Positions 11,960 through 22,314 of a stretch of DNA of 64,000 nucleotides are shown here, piece after piece. The number at the start of each line of letters is the position of its first letter. Positions within the stretch are counted from its first letter, which is position 1. The notes beneath the pieces were generated by a model, which had not been told where the DNA came from, did not search any database, and was given only the letters and a program-made list of their open reading frames with translations. The stretch is from Venturia oleaginea (lineage: Eukaryota; Ascomycota; Dothideomycetes; Venturiales; Venturiaceae): positions 744,001 to 808,000 of the forward strand of contig JABMLP010000001.1 of NCBI GenBank assembly GCA_013176395.1, in the 5' to 3' direction. The translations under genes and the position numbers were made by a program.

Positions 11960-13603
11960 ATGATTTGGAAAATATCGGGGCTGGAGCGAATATGCGCCTC
12001 CGACGCGTTTACGACCTTTGTCGTATGTACGGCTATCTTCTCGGTATGCTTCTGACCTCCAATCTTGTATTTGAACATTGAACAATGCTAATTAATTGCA
12101 GGACACGTTCGTGTATGACGTTGTATGTCATAGAACTCGTTACTCCCTCTTGTCAATTGTTAATCACAGGATTTTGGTGTGGCTTATGCGTTACGCTGTG
12201 ATTAACCATCGACAAGAGGGAGTAGTTGCAGGCTTCCATACTAACTCCACCCTAGATCATTCCCTTCCTTCCTCAGATGCTGGAGCATCGCCTGAATTTG
12301 CCTCGAGAGCAAGGTGATACCATGCGTAAACTGTTTCAAAATAGACGCTGATAGCCGAAGTGCAACTATGGACATCTACATTCCTTGGTGTCTTTGGAGT
12401 CTTTTTCGCTGTGGGAAACGGTTCGTGGCATTTGACCAGTCTCTCACATTTCATGCTGACATCAATATCACAGTAGTGGCAGGATTCCTCACAGACCATT
12501 GTCAGTCAAAGAGAACTCCGTTTCTGTTCGGTATGATAGTGATGCTTGCGTCTTCCTTGATGTTTTTTCTTGGCGAACACATTGCGATCACGATTACGGC
12601 TCGGGCTCTCCAAGGTCTTGCTGCCTCATTCGTATGGGTTTCGGGCCTAGCTTTCCTCAACTCGCAGATGAAGCCAGACTACATTGGAAAGGCGATGGGC
12701 TACGTCTCTGCTGCCTCGGGAGTTGGTGAGCTCATTGGGCCTATCGTTGGCGGCTCCATGTATGAGCACGCAGGTCACTTTGCTGTTCTTGGTCTTGTCT
12801 GTGGTATCCTTGGCTTTGACATCCTACTCCGTATGGCCCTGGTGGAGAAAACGTCCCAATCTCGCCAAGAAAATACCAAAGTCCAAAATGATGAGGAGCA
12901 GTCACTGCTTGATGGTGGAAGTGCAGCATCGCTATCTCGGGCAACAGATACGCAGACTACCAAAACGACATACATCAACATCTTCGGTTACAAATTGGAA
13001 AGCGACCTTTCCGCCAGTTTCTATGCAGTCTGTATCATCGGCACCATCCGCTATGCCTTCGAATCGGCACTCGTTGTATTCGTCTCCCAGCGCTTCTCAT
13101 GGTCGGCTTCTGCCAGTGGCGGCGTCACGTTTGCTTTCTGCTCCCCTGCCATTCTCGGGCCCTTCACTGGGCATTACACCACCAAATATGGCCCCCGCTG
13201 GCTTACGGTTGTCGCTTTCGGTACCACAGCCGGGTGCCTCGTCGCTCTTGGTTTCCTTACACAGGCCGACAAGGCTACAAAAGTGCTATTTGTTACCGTT
13301 GTTACTGCGATAGGAATATGCTTAGCTTTGCTATCGACAGTGCAGTCAGTAGCATTCTCAGTGGCAGCAAAGAGAAGGGAGATGAAGGCAAAGAAGGAAG
13401 GAAGAGATGAAAGCTCGGGGATCGCTTTCGGTGGATTTTCTATGGCGTGGACTGTAGGCATGTTTGTCGGGCCATTGGCTGCGGAGGTTTTCGTTGATCA
13501 TATCAGTTGGCTCGGCTTCTGCATTTTCCTTGCAGGGTTGTGTGCAGTGAGCTCGATTATCATGTCGTTCACTTGGAGGGAATGGGATGTGTCTGAAGAG
13601 TAG
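11960..13603 (+). CDS. Major facilitator superfamily transporter (DHA1-like)
   Basis: Integral membrane secondary transporter, probably a drug or metabolite exporter. The long exon 12474-13603 lacks the first transmembrane helices. These are supplied by exons 11960-12043, 12102-12122 (seven codons), 12256-12313 and 12355-12420. Joined, they give 452 residues with SDTFVYDV and IIPFLPQMLEHRL, the usual end of helix 1, then a TSTFLGVFGVFFAVGN helix and the loop signature GFLTDHCQSKRTPFLFG. The frame closes at every junction. Intron 2 (12123-12255) is longer than the others and holds a near-perfect hairpin. A start at 12314 would give a protein missing two helices. The substrate is unknown. The amidohydrolase start follows 160 bases after the stop. 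Confidence 0.8.
12141..12224. repeat. 29-base inverted repeat inside an MFS intron
   Basis: Arms 12141-12169 and 12196-12224 pair at 27 of 29 positions around a 26-base loop. The whole structure lies in intron 2 of the MFS gene, and the left arm ends in an AG that could compete as a splice acceptor. Confidence 0.85.
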
Positions 13604-13763
13604 GGATAAGAATGCTAATGGCACAACACCAAAGGATGAATCGCATACGACCCGATGCAACTTCAGCAGCCACTAATGCAATAGGAGGATGACGTAATTG
13701 TCTGGATTTCATTAAAGTCGAAGTCAGAGCTTTGGTATCCTCCGTCTACTAACCACCTCTAGC

Positions 13764-15044
13764 ATGTCCTCTTTCACGATCCATACCACCGTCCTTTTCT
13801 CACCGCGAGAGAAAACATTTCAGCGCAATGTGTCTCTCCTCGTGTCCCCTACCACCGGCCTGGTCCTTCGTACTTACACTCGCCCGTCCGCGTCCCTTCC
13901 TACCCCTTTACCTACCTCCGACATCGATCTCACCCACCTCGTAGTCCTTCCCGGTCTCGTCGATGCCCATACCCACATATTCCTCCATGCCTACGCCGAA
14001 ACATCTGCCATCGACCAAATGCTCCATGAATCCGCCGTCGAACGTACATTACGAGCCGCGAACCACTGTTCCGCCGCTTTGATGGCTGGGTATACAACAT
14101 ACCGCGATCTGGGCACCGAGGGCATGGGAGAGTCAGATATTGGAATTCGAGACGCGATAAATCGTGGAATTATACCCGGCCCACGGCTCTTTGTGGCTAC
14201 AAATCCAATCGCTAGTTCACGAGGATATGTGATCCCACATGAGAATGTCAGTAATCTAGCAATACCGAAATTGGCAGATGAGGCAGATGGTGTAGATGGC
14301 GTAAGAGCGGCGGTGAGAAGAAGACTCGGCGCAGGCGCTGATATCATCAAATTCTATGCGGACCAAGAAAAACGTGTGCAGCAATATCCTGAACAGAATT
14401 GGCCCGGAGCGTTACCAGTACAATTTCCACCCGAGAGTGATAAACCTAGGCATTATCTCCTATTCTCGGCGGAAGAGATGAAAGCGATTGTGGACGAGGC
14501 ACATGAGTCTGATTGTCCTGTCGCAGCACACGCGAGTTCGCCAGCTGCTGTGATGAGAGCAGCGAGAGCGGGTGTGGATACCATTGAGCATGGACAGGAC
14601 CCTAGTGATGAGGCTTTAGTGGTCATGAAGGAGATGGGGACGATCTTCGTGCCCACGTTAACGGTTATGGAGGAAGAAGTCCCGGAACATGCGATTGGAG
14701 AGATGTATCAGCATACGTTCAACGCGCATCAAGCGGGTATCAAATTGGCTTGTGGTGGCGATATTGGACCTGTGGCACACGGAGAGAATGTTCGCGAGTT
14801 GGAACTTATGATTGCGGCTGGGATATCAGTGGAAGAGGTTTTGACTGCGGCGACATTGCATGGGTGGGACGCGTGTGGTGGCTTGCGATGTGGGAGGAAG
14901 TTTGGGTCGTTGGAGGAAGGATGGGCGGCAGATCTGGTGGGCCTACGGGGAAATCCCAAGGACGATGTGAGTGCCCTGAGGAAGGTTGATTTTGTGATGA
15001 AAGACGCGAGGGTCTGGAGAAGGGATGGCAAGAGGGTTGACTAG
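13764..15044 (+). CDS. Metal-dependent amidohydrolase (imidazolonepropionase/ochratoxinase-like)
   Basis: Intronless, 426 residues. It has the amidohydrolase TIM-barrel signature: H69 and H71 in DAHTHI, a lysine (K196, IIKFYAD) that could be carboxylated to bridge two metals, H256 in AAHAS, H276 in TIEHG, and D333 in GGDIG. The family hydrolyses amide or C-N bonds of dipeptide-like or cyclic substrates, and fungal relatives include prolidase-like and ochratoxin-amide-cleaving enzymes. The substrate here cannot be read from sequence. No signal peptide is evident, so it is probably cytosolic. Its neighbours, an exporter and an NRPS-like gene, make a role in handling an amide-bearing metabolite possible. 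Confidence 0.85.
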   Translation: MSSFTIHTTVLFSPREKTFQRNVSLLVSPTTGLVLRTYTRPSASLPTPLPTSDIDLTHLVVLPGLVDAHTHIFLHAYAETSAIDQMLHESAVERTLRAANHCSAALMAGYTTYRDLGTEGMGESDIGIRDAINRGIIPGPRLFVATNPIASSRGYVIPHENVSNLAIPKLADEADGVDGVRAAVRRRLGAGADIIKFYADQEKRVQQYPEQNWPGALPVQFPPESDKPRHYLLFSAEEMKAIVDEAHESDCPVAAHASSPAAVMRAARAGVDTIEHGQDPSDEALVVMKEMGTIFVPTLTVMEEEVPEHAIGEMYQHTFNAHQAGIKLACGGDIGPVAHGENVRELELMIAAGISVEEVLTAATLHGWDACGGLRCGRKFGSLEEGWAADLVGLRGNPKDDVSALRKVDFVMKDARVWRRDGKRVD

Positions 15045-15663
15045 TATATGAGATTTCATGACAACACTGTGCTGCTGGCATATCTCATCCGGTAAGTAGT
15101 AGCGCAGTGGGGTTTTCATCTAGGCGGTGGTAGGAAACTTTGCTTGATTCTTTTTGAATGCCTGAACGGGAGGGAATTTGATGGCAGTCGTATATGTGGT
15201 ATCTATTGTACATCCAGACCACTTCCATTTCACTTGGTTTCTTATCGACAGCCTCAGCTGAGGTTTAGCTTTCTACAGAAGCGAGAGGCTGAATACACTT
15301 GGAGTGCACTCGAAGCAACTCGGTGAATCCGTTTATACCGCAACACATACTTGGGGCCGGATCAGGTCGTCTCTTGTGGTCAGGCTGGATGACAGCTCAT
15401 GAAATGCCGCGCATGTATTCTGAGTAGGACCGCGTCGTTTTTTCTCTTCTTTTCTTTTTGGCACGCCCGGGTTGAAGTATCGTCGTGTTGACTTTGTGGC
15501 TGGCTGTGATAATCAGGAGAGGTGCGTCATGGGATGGGCTTGGATCTACCATACAGCCTGGAGGCCCTTGACAACAATATCGCCCATAAGGGCGTGCTCT
15601 TTCTTCATCACAACTCTTCTCATAAACTTCTCACTCCAACTCGCTACCATTCAATCCATCACC
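15045..15663. other. Intergenic upstream of the SET-domain gene
   Basis: No gene found. A T/C-rich run (about 15437-15460) and a CATCACC context just before the ATG at 15664 look like fungal promoter and leader features. Confidence 0.45.
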
Positions 15664-16658
15664 ATGAGCGCCCAGATCGAAACCCGCGAAGCCTCCAGCG
15701 GTGGCATCGGACTCTTCTCCAAAACACCCCTCAAACAAGGCTCCTCGTCCTCCAAGAAGAAATGACATTTTCCGTCTCAACAACCCACCTCCCCGGTCCC
15801 AAAACCACCTGGCTGGATGTGATGCTCGAAATGCGAAAGGAAACCCTCGATCCCCGCCATATCGTCGACGCCATGAAAGGCCTGAGCCAGGAGCAACTGG
15901 ATCATTTCCGTGCTTCGTGTGCGTATGCCAAAGATGATGTACACCGCTTTCACATTGTTAGTTACGATATTTGTCCCGTTTTTGGAGGCCCGCCGAGTGC
16001 ATTTGCTACTTCGCCCCAAGGACTGTTTCTGAATCATTCCTGTGTTGGGAATTTGTTGTATTCGTGGGACGAGGCGTCCGGGGCGATGCATCTGAGGGCG
16101 GTGCAGGATATTGCTGCGGGCGAGCAGCTTTGTATTTGCTACTATGTTGATTGGGAATGGATGGGCAGTAAGGCGAGAAAGGCCGAGTTGTTCCGCATTT
16201 ACGATTTCGCTTGTGGGTGTCCTTTGTGCAGCGATCCCGAAGTAGCTGCCAGAAGCGATGGATGGCGAGAAGAGATTCGGCCTCTTCAGAGGAGACTCAA
16301 GGACTTCTCCAAGTCGAAACTCGGGGAAGCTTCCACACCGGAAGTCTCTGAAGATGCTCTTCGTTATGTCGACTTGGTTGAACAAGAGATTGGAGGAGTT
16401 GACGAGGCCAGTGGACTGCCATTTCGTGCCGACGTCAGACTTGCGGCTGCGTAAGGTATAACCAACCTCACCCGCGGAGACATGCTCACTCTTTCGATCA
16501 GGTATCGTCTTGCCTCTAAATGCGTGCAAAATGCAAGCGATGGTCAGACATTTCGCGACAAGGCGATTGCTATCAGCCGAATATGCTTTGGACCCAGTAG
16601 TCCTCATGTCGCTATGCAAGACCGCATATTCGAAGAATGGTGCATGGACAAGTCTTGA
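15664..16658 (+). CDS. SET-domain protein with an apparent one-base frameshift
   Basis: Putative protein-lysine methyltransferase of the fungal SMYD-like group. The start ATG at 15664 gives about 26 residues ending in GIGLFSKTPLKQG, the expected SET N-terminus. That frame hits TGA at 15765-15767. The SET body continues in another frame from about 15745 (LVLQEEMTF), so one base seems to be missing near 15742-15748. The rest has the NHSC motif, a CYYVDW catalytic-Tyr segment and a post-SET CGCPLC cluster. An intron at 16451-16501 leads to the last exon 16502-16658. A true mutation (pseudogene) and an assembly error are equally possible. Confidence 0.65.
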
Positions 16659-16982
16659 TGTATATCGATACTATCATATTGTCATGTTATACGAAATCCG
16701 TAGTATCAGTAGCCTTAAGAATCTACTTAGTCCCAGCGAAATCACAATTCAACGCAAATTAAGGTACGTTAGAGAAGAGAGCAGAAACGTCACCTTCGAT
16801 TTGATATCGACGGTGGTAAATCTCTGGCAAATTAGGCAACAATTTTTTGGGATAGAGATCAATCAATATCGATTCCAAAGTAGACAAGTTCAAAAATGAA
16901 AACCGAAATCGTGAATTCAGAGGCCAGGGTTGTTAGCATCCAAACAAGACTACCCATCAAAACTTTTACGCATTTCAACTAT
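16659..16982. other. Intergenic between two convergent genes
   Basis: AT-rich 3' flank shared by the SET gene (plus) and the NRPS-like gene (minus). I see no gene or clear repeat in it. Confidence 0.5.
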
Positions 16983-19460
16983 TTACATTGGCAGCAGTCT
17001 CATCCTCTGTGCGTAGTCCTTGTCTTTGGTCATCTCTTCCAAAACGCCCGAATAGAAAGCCTGACCGAGCACTTTTATCTTTTTTCGATCAAGTTTCTTG
17101 CTTGCCGTCCGCGGAATCCATGACATCAACACAAACGTGGATGGAATCATGTAGCGAGGCAGCGTGAGCCCAATGCCATTCTTGATCTCCTCCACCTTCA
17201 TCCTGGCGATTTGGTCGTTCATGGCATCGTAAAGTAGTGGCGATCCCTTCACAACGGGGTTGGTGCTCAAAGGATGTTCATCGAGGTAGAGAAAAGCGGT
17301 GAGGGATGGGTCGGCTTGGCCATCGATGGAGCCCAAAAGATCCACAACGATGGAGTCTTTGCCAGACAAGAACTTGCGCACCTGGTGTTCGACCTCGAGG
17401 GCGTCAACCCGGCATCCGTCTAATTTGAGGATGGTGTCCTTGCGCCCAAGGTACGTAATCTTTCCATCTGCACTCATGCGACCGAGATCACCACTACGAT
17501 ACATCCGATATGGGAGCCGATCTGGATGCAATTGTGACAGCCAGCGCGGGACAGCTTTCAGAAAACCAGTCTCGGTGCGTCCCAGAGCAGTTGAGTCAAT
17601 ATAACCACGAGACAGGTGCGGACCCTCGATGATGAGCTCACCAACAGCGCCAATAGGCAGTAACGTCTCGATAGAGGCAGGGTCGACAATCCAGATGGCG
17701 CCACTCGATGGACGGCCAATCTTCGAGCCTTCGAGGTGATCAATCTGATCGTTGTATGCGCAACATATAGCTACTTCACCCATACCATATTGATTGACGA
17801 GGCGCGTGCTTTGAGAAGCCCATTTTCGAACAAGATCTTTCGGGAGTGGCTCACCACCAATGCACATGATCTCGAGACAGGGGACGTCGGCCGGCTCGAG
17901 TTTGATCGCGACAGTAGGTGTAAGAAAGATGATATTGGCATCGAGAATGCGAATTTGTGTGGCAAGGTCCTCAACAGTTTTCATAGGCCTAGGTACGCAG
18001 CAGACGCCACCCAGGATGAGCGGTACGAGAAACTCCAAATTGCTGATGTCGAATGCATAGTCATCAAATTGAAGGTACCGCGTATGAGATCCAAGGTGAA
18101 GGTTTCGCGCGTAGTCCTGGATAGCCGTGGCGTAAGACGAATGGATTTGGATGATCCCCTTCGGCGTCCCTGTACTGCCGCTCGTGAACAAGACAAGGCA
18201 TGCATTATCAGGTTGAACATCTTCGCATATAGGGTCGTTAAGCGCTGTTGGCAGACTCCGAAGCCATTGAGGAGAAAGCTCGACGATGGTGGGAACAATG
18301 TACCGGAAGTGTTCCACAAAATAAGAGTCGGTTAGAAGAATGGTCGTCTTGGTTCTGATAATGACGGATTCAAGGTAGACCGGGGGATTGCTTGCGTGGA
18401 TGGAGATGTATGCGCCGCCCGCTCTCAGAATCGCGAGTCGTGCAACAATAGCCAATGTAGACTTCTCAAAGCAACTGAGAACGAAAGTCTCCGGCCGTAC
18501 TCCGAGTTCCACAAGATGATATGCGAGTCTCATAGACATGTCGTCGAGTTCACCGTAGGTAAGATCTCCATCCCAGGACCGAACCGCGATCTGATTCGGT
18601 CTTTGTCTGCACTGATCTATAATCAAGTCATGCAGACACTTTTGCTTCACCGGAGAGACGGTACTGGTATAGTCTTGGATTCTTGTGAGGTCTGAAGGGG
18701 GGCAGGGATCCACGTTATGAATCAGCAGTGTCTCGGGAGCATTCGAAATTTGCGTGTAGATATGCTGGAAAGTGCTAAGGACACTCTGGGCCATTTCCAC
18801 ATCTGTATGCGAAAGGCTGTAGTCTAGCTCCATTACCACTTCAGATTCCGCGGACTGTGTCACCTTGACTACCAAATCCATCTTCTATGATGTTAGAATA
18901 AGAAAGAAAAAATTGTTGGGCTATCTTACCTCATGGCGCGAGATTTCTTTCGTAGCTTCTGTACGGTAGTGTAGAGATGTATTGCACTGGTGATAACGCG
19001 ACCCGCTTTCAACAGTGTTGATCTCGCAGCTCTCGGGAATTTTTGAAGCGGCCGAGGGACTCTGCCTTTGCTCGAATCTTGAAATGAAAGACTGTACTGG
19101 CTCGCTCCCTTGCAGTCTTGTGACATATAGAGCCGCCAGACTTTGAAACTGGGACCCGTCATTGTCGGTTGCATGGCCATTGAAATCGAAGCAAAAGACA
19201 TCGGCAACAATGAAGCATTGTAGAGTCAAAACCCACGCAGCCTTCAACCTTGCAGGTAAGGTACTTTTGACGGTGGTGATAGGCAAACTGATTGGATCTG
19301 CGTGTATCGATTCTCGTCCTGTGGCATCTGGTGTTTTGCTAGAGATGGGGAAAAGGCACTTCAATCGATCGATTCCATTGAAGTTTGTACTTCCATTGGC
19401 GGAGATGGACATCTTGCTCAGAATCCAAATTGGAGTGAGTAAGTAGATGGAATACCGCAA
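16983..19460 (-). CDS. NRPS-like protein: partial condensation region plus adenylation domain, no carrier domain
   Basis: Two exons, 19460-18930 and 18884-16983, give 810 residues; M17 (19412) is an equally good start. Residues up to about 230 resemble the C-terminal lobe of a condensation domain (LKAAWVLTLQ, then VVMELDYSLSHTD) but lack the HHxxxDG active site. An adenylation domain follows: FTSGSTGTPKG at 410-420, NQYGMGE at 541-547 (most relatives have YGPTE), YRSGDLG near 639, GRKDTILKLDG, and the catalytic lysine region SKKLDRKKI near 785. The protein ends there, with no thiolation, reductase or thioesterase domain. It should activate a carboxylic or amino acid as an adenylate and would need a carrier supplied in trans, unless it makes a CoA ester or amide directly. 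The substrate is unknown. Confidence 0.85.
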
Positions 19461-20799
19461 TGCTCAGCCATATAGTTTTGCTCCAGTGGAATTTAGGATG
19501 TAATACTCTCTGCCACTATCGGTCCGGCTTTACCAATGCCTTTCACAAGACATTGGTCGCTTCATAAGTTTATAGATCGGATCTACAAACTTACATTACT
19601 ATGCATGAACAGTACATCGGGGCTAGGAGAATGCGGCAGCGACTCAGCTAGCCATTTTTGGCGTGGCACAATGAAGTCCATTCGCGATTTGCTTGAGAAC
19701 AGGGATTTTGAGACCTCACATTTTCATTTCAGCGTTACAATCACCCTCCGAAGCGGGCCGAGATGGCGAGGCCACCGATCCTATTCACGTATCAGCTGAA
19801 ATTTCCAAGAAAGACACTACATGTAGCTTATGTTGTGGACGTGTTGAACAACCACTTGTTGATCGCATGAAGTAATGGTGCGACATTGCTTTTGAAAGGG
19901 GAAGGTAGAAACCAATTACATCCTCCAGTACCCCGAAAGAAAATCGATCAGCTCTCATGGACGTGCCTATATCAAGGCTAAAGCATGGGTGAAGGCGTCC
20001 GCAACGGGGAGGTTGGCACGGAGTGCTCCCGATGCTTGCGTGATGGCCCAAGACGCTGACTACTATATACTACTACGGTAGTATATAGTAGAGCTTGGCC
20101 CTTTTGAGCGAATTGGCGTGGCCGTTTCGACTGTCTTCAGCCAGCCTCATGCTTCATTTTTACGTCAGCCAGTCATGTCGTGCTTTTGTGGAGTTAACTA
20201 CTAGAGCTGAAGAGATGATGTGTGACGATCGAATTTTACTCTGCGGCGCTATTACAATATATTGGTATTTCACTCAGATCTTAGTGTTTTAATACATTCA
20301 CAAGCAGAATCTGATTGGTTATCTTCATATTACCACTTTGTATAGCGTCATATATAGAGAGATTAACAGCTTCAAATAGATTAATTACAGCACCAGGGAC
20401 TAACGCGTTGGCCAGAAGCTAACAACTAATAGCCAAGTTACCGTAGTAGAGTGTTAGTTCCTTCATTTCAGCGGTATCCAGATCACTAGCGTCTGCATTT
20501 TAGAACCTGGCAGCAGCCTTCTCTGACGTTGGTCTCTACGTAGTATATCTTGATAAAATAACTTTTTTATAGTGAGATACAGAAAGTCTTCGCGATAACC
20601 ATTTCCACGTTTCTTAGAGGCTTTTTGAGGTTAGGGTTAGGAGGCATTCTCTGTGGAGATTTCAGAACCTTGGCGTAGCTTGAGAACCGTCTAACCGAGA
20701 GCCTCCCTAGTCAGAAAAGAATACGAGTTCAATTCACTGGGACTGGGTCAACGGCAATGAGTCTTTTAAGCATGAGAGGTTTCATCGTGATTCATAAAT
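19461..20799. other. Intergenic, AT-rich, with a perfect hairpin
   Basis: No gene seen. It contains the 14-base perfect inverted repeat at 20060-20091, two TTAGGG units near 20630, and AT-rich DNA from about 20200 to 20600 that may be decayed repeat. Confidence 0.5.
20060..20091. repeat. Perfect 14-base inverted repeat, 4-base loop
   Basis: CTACTATATACTAC at 20060-20073 and its exact complement at 20078-20091 flank TACG. It could form a cruciform or bind a dimeric protein. It lies in the gap between the NRPS-like gene and the PLP enzyme gene. Confidence 0.9.
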
Positions 20800-22314
20800 C
20801 TATCTTCCTACACAGACATGAGTATTGAACTCTGCCAGACAGACCTCATTTCCACACACTCCCAGAAAGCATCTTCGACACCACACCTCCTCAGTCGCTT
20901 GGATACCACAGACAAAGCACCATAGTGGCATCGCTCCTGCTTTCTCCGCCTCTCCCGCCAAAACTCTCCTCCGTCCAGCACTTTCCTCTCCAAAAACATT
21001 TTGCATCAAGAAATCTCGATCTGATGATCCTCGGTCCAGCTTGGGCAGCCAGCGCACCCATGGACTCCTTCTACGAATCGCCGACTGTATGCGGTACTTC
21101 ATAGCAATCGCGCGGTTCAGAGCAATCAAAGCTCCCAGCCCCCGAACGGCGCCTGGGACTTTGGTCGTCGGCTCTAGATCGTGGAGAATGCCACGAATTG
21201 TATGACCTATGGCCTCGCTCCGTGCTGGCCAATTTTCAGCTGCTGCGATACGCAGCACACCCAAGGCTTCAATCAGAATTGGCACTCTGATTGGCCGAGA
21301 AACCAGAGCACGCCAGTACAGTATGGATTGCAAAATATCTACCGTCTCTGTGTACATGAAGCTGCGCGTCAGAACTCCTTCAAATCCGATGGCAACGCCG
21401 CTTACTCCCAGCCCTTTGCCAAAAATCACGAGATCGGGCTGCGGGATATCCATGGTGGTTTCGGAAGAGACTTTGTTATACTCTGGTCGTTGGAACGCGA
21501 AAGGTGCGCCACATCGAATGGCCGTCATCGTTTCATCAACAATGATGAGTAATCGATTGCGTTGGGCAGCGAGCTTGATTTGCTCGTATTGTGCAGGCGG
21601 CAGGATACTACCATCTTCAGTTGACACCATGTCGAAAACAACCGCGATAGCTCCCACAGCTTTGGCAGCAGCAAATTGAGCATCGATCTCTTCGAAAGAT
21701 GGCTGCATTTTCAAATTTACAACCACCGGACGAGGGCCCGCAGCGATGGCCTGGACCTCCCATTCTTTGGAAGTGTGGGCCAGAGGTCCAAAACCCGCAC
21801 CATAGATGCCCTCGATAGCAACGAAAGTTGGTGCATGTATGTGCACGTCGGTCCAGCCGAGGAGTGACAGGGAAAAGTCGCGAATGCGGCTTCCTGTTTC
21901 TTCTGGAGGCTCGTCGCCTTTGGGACGCAAACGCTCGTTTGTGAAGATCAGAGGACTGGTTGCCACGGTGTTGAGGACAAGGCTGGCAATGGTGGTTGGA
22001 AAAAGAGCGTCGGTAGCATGAGCATGAAGTGAAATGGGATAGTAGGAGTTGAAGAATTCGGCGAAGAGATTCGTGTATGCGCCCAATAAGACGTGGTATT
22101 GACGATCGACAGAAGAGGGTGACTGAAGATATTGAGACCAGAGAGCGCGTGTTTGAGGATCTTGAAGAAGACTTCTGGCTGAATATGAGCAACCCCAAGC
22201 TGAGTGGAAGTCATGATCGGGAAGCACATCGGTCTGCAAACCACCATCGATATCGCCCATGATGATGTCTGAAATAGCACAAAATATCGAAATTGAAATG
22301 TATGTTGGTGCCAC
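20800..22314 (-). CDS. Class-III-like PLP-dependent aminotransferase fused to a MYND-like zinc finger
   Basis: Single-exon frame of 504 residues; M19 (22260) is another possible start. The core resembles class III aminotransferases and related mutases: D260 in IIVDETMTA would hold the PLP nitrogen, and K300 in FGKGLGVSG would be the Schiff-base lysine. The usual glycine/serine-rich cofactor loop near the N-terminus is poorly kept, so the reaction is uncertain. The last 39 residues form C-x2-C-x9-C-x2-C-x4-C-x4-C-x6-H-x-C, close to a MYND finger, which I have not seen attached to this enzyme class. It lies about 1.3 kb upstream of the NRPS-like gene, on the same strand. Confidence is high for a PLP enzyme and moderate for the finger. 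Confidence 0.8.
   Translation of the reverse strand: MAPTYISISIFCAISDIIMGDIDGGLQTDVLPDHDFHSAWGCSYSARSLLQDPQTRALWSQYLQSPSSVDRQYHVLLGAYTNLFAEFFNSYYPISLHAHATDALFPTTIASLVLNTVATSPLIFTNERLRPKGDEPPEETGSRIRDFSLSLLGWTDVHIHAPTFVAIEGIYGAGFGPLAHTSKEWEVQAIAAGPRPVVVNLKMQPSFEEIDAQFAAAKAVGAIAVVFDMVSTEDGSILPPAQYEQIKLAAQRNRLLIIVDETMTAIRCGAPFAFQRPEYNKVSSETTMDIPQPDLVIFGKGLGVSGVAIGFEGVLTRSFMYTETVDILQSILYWRALVSRPIRVPILIEALGVLRIAAAENWPARSEAIGHTIRGILHDLEPTTKVPGAVRGLGALIALNRAIAMKYRIQSAIRRRSPWVRWLPKLDRGSSDRDFLMQNVFGEESAGRRRVLAGEAEKAGAMPLWCFVCGIQATEEVWCRRCFLGVCGNEVCLAEFNTHVCVGR

Noticed and set aside
12314..12420. Start of the MFS protein at 12314
   Set aside because: It would translate two introns and drop two membrane helices. 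Upstream exons with matching motifs close the frame exactly.
16983..19460. Complete NRPS module
   Set aside because: No carrier domain, no condensation active site and no termination domain are present.
20626..20642. Telomere-like TTAGGG repeats
   Set aside because: Only two units and no terminal context, so chance is enough.
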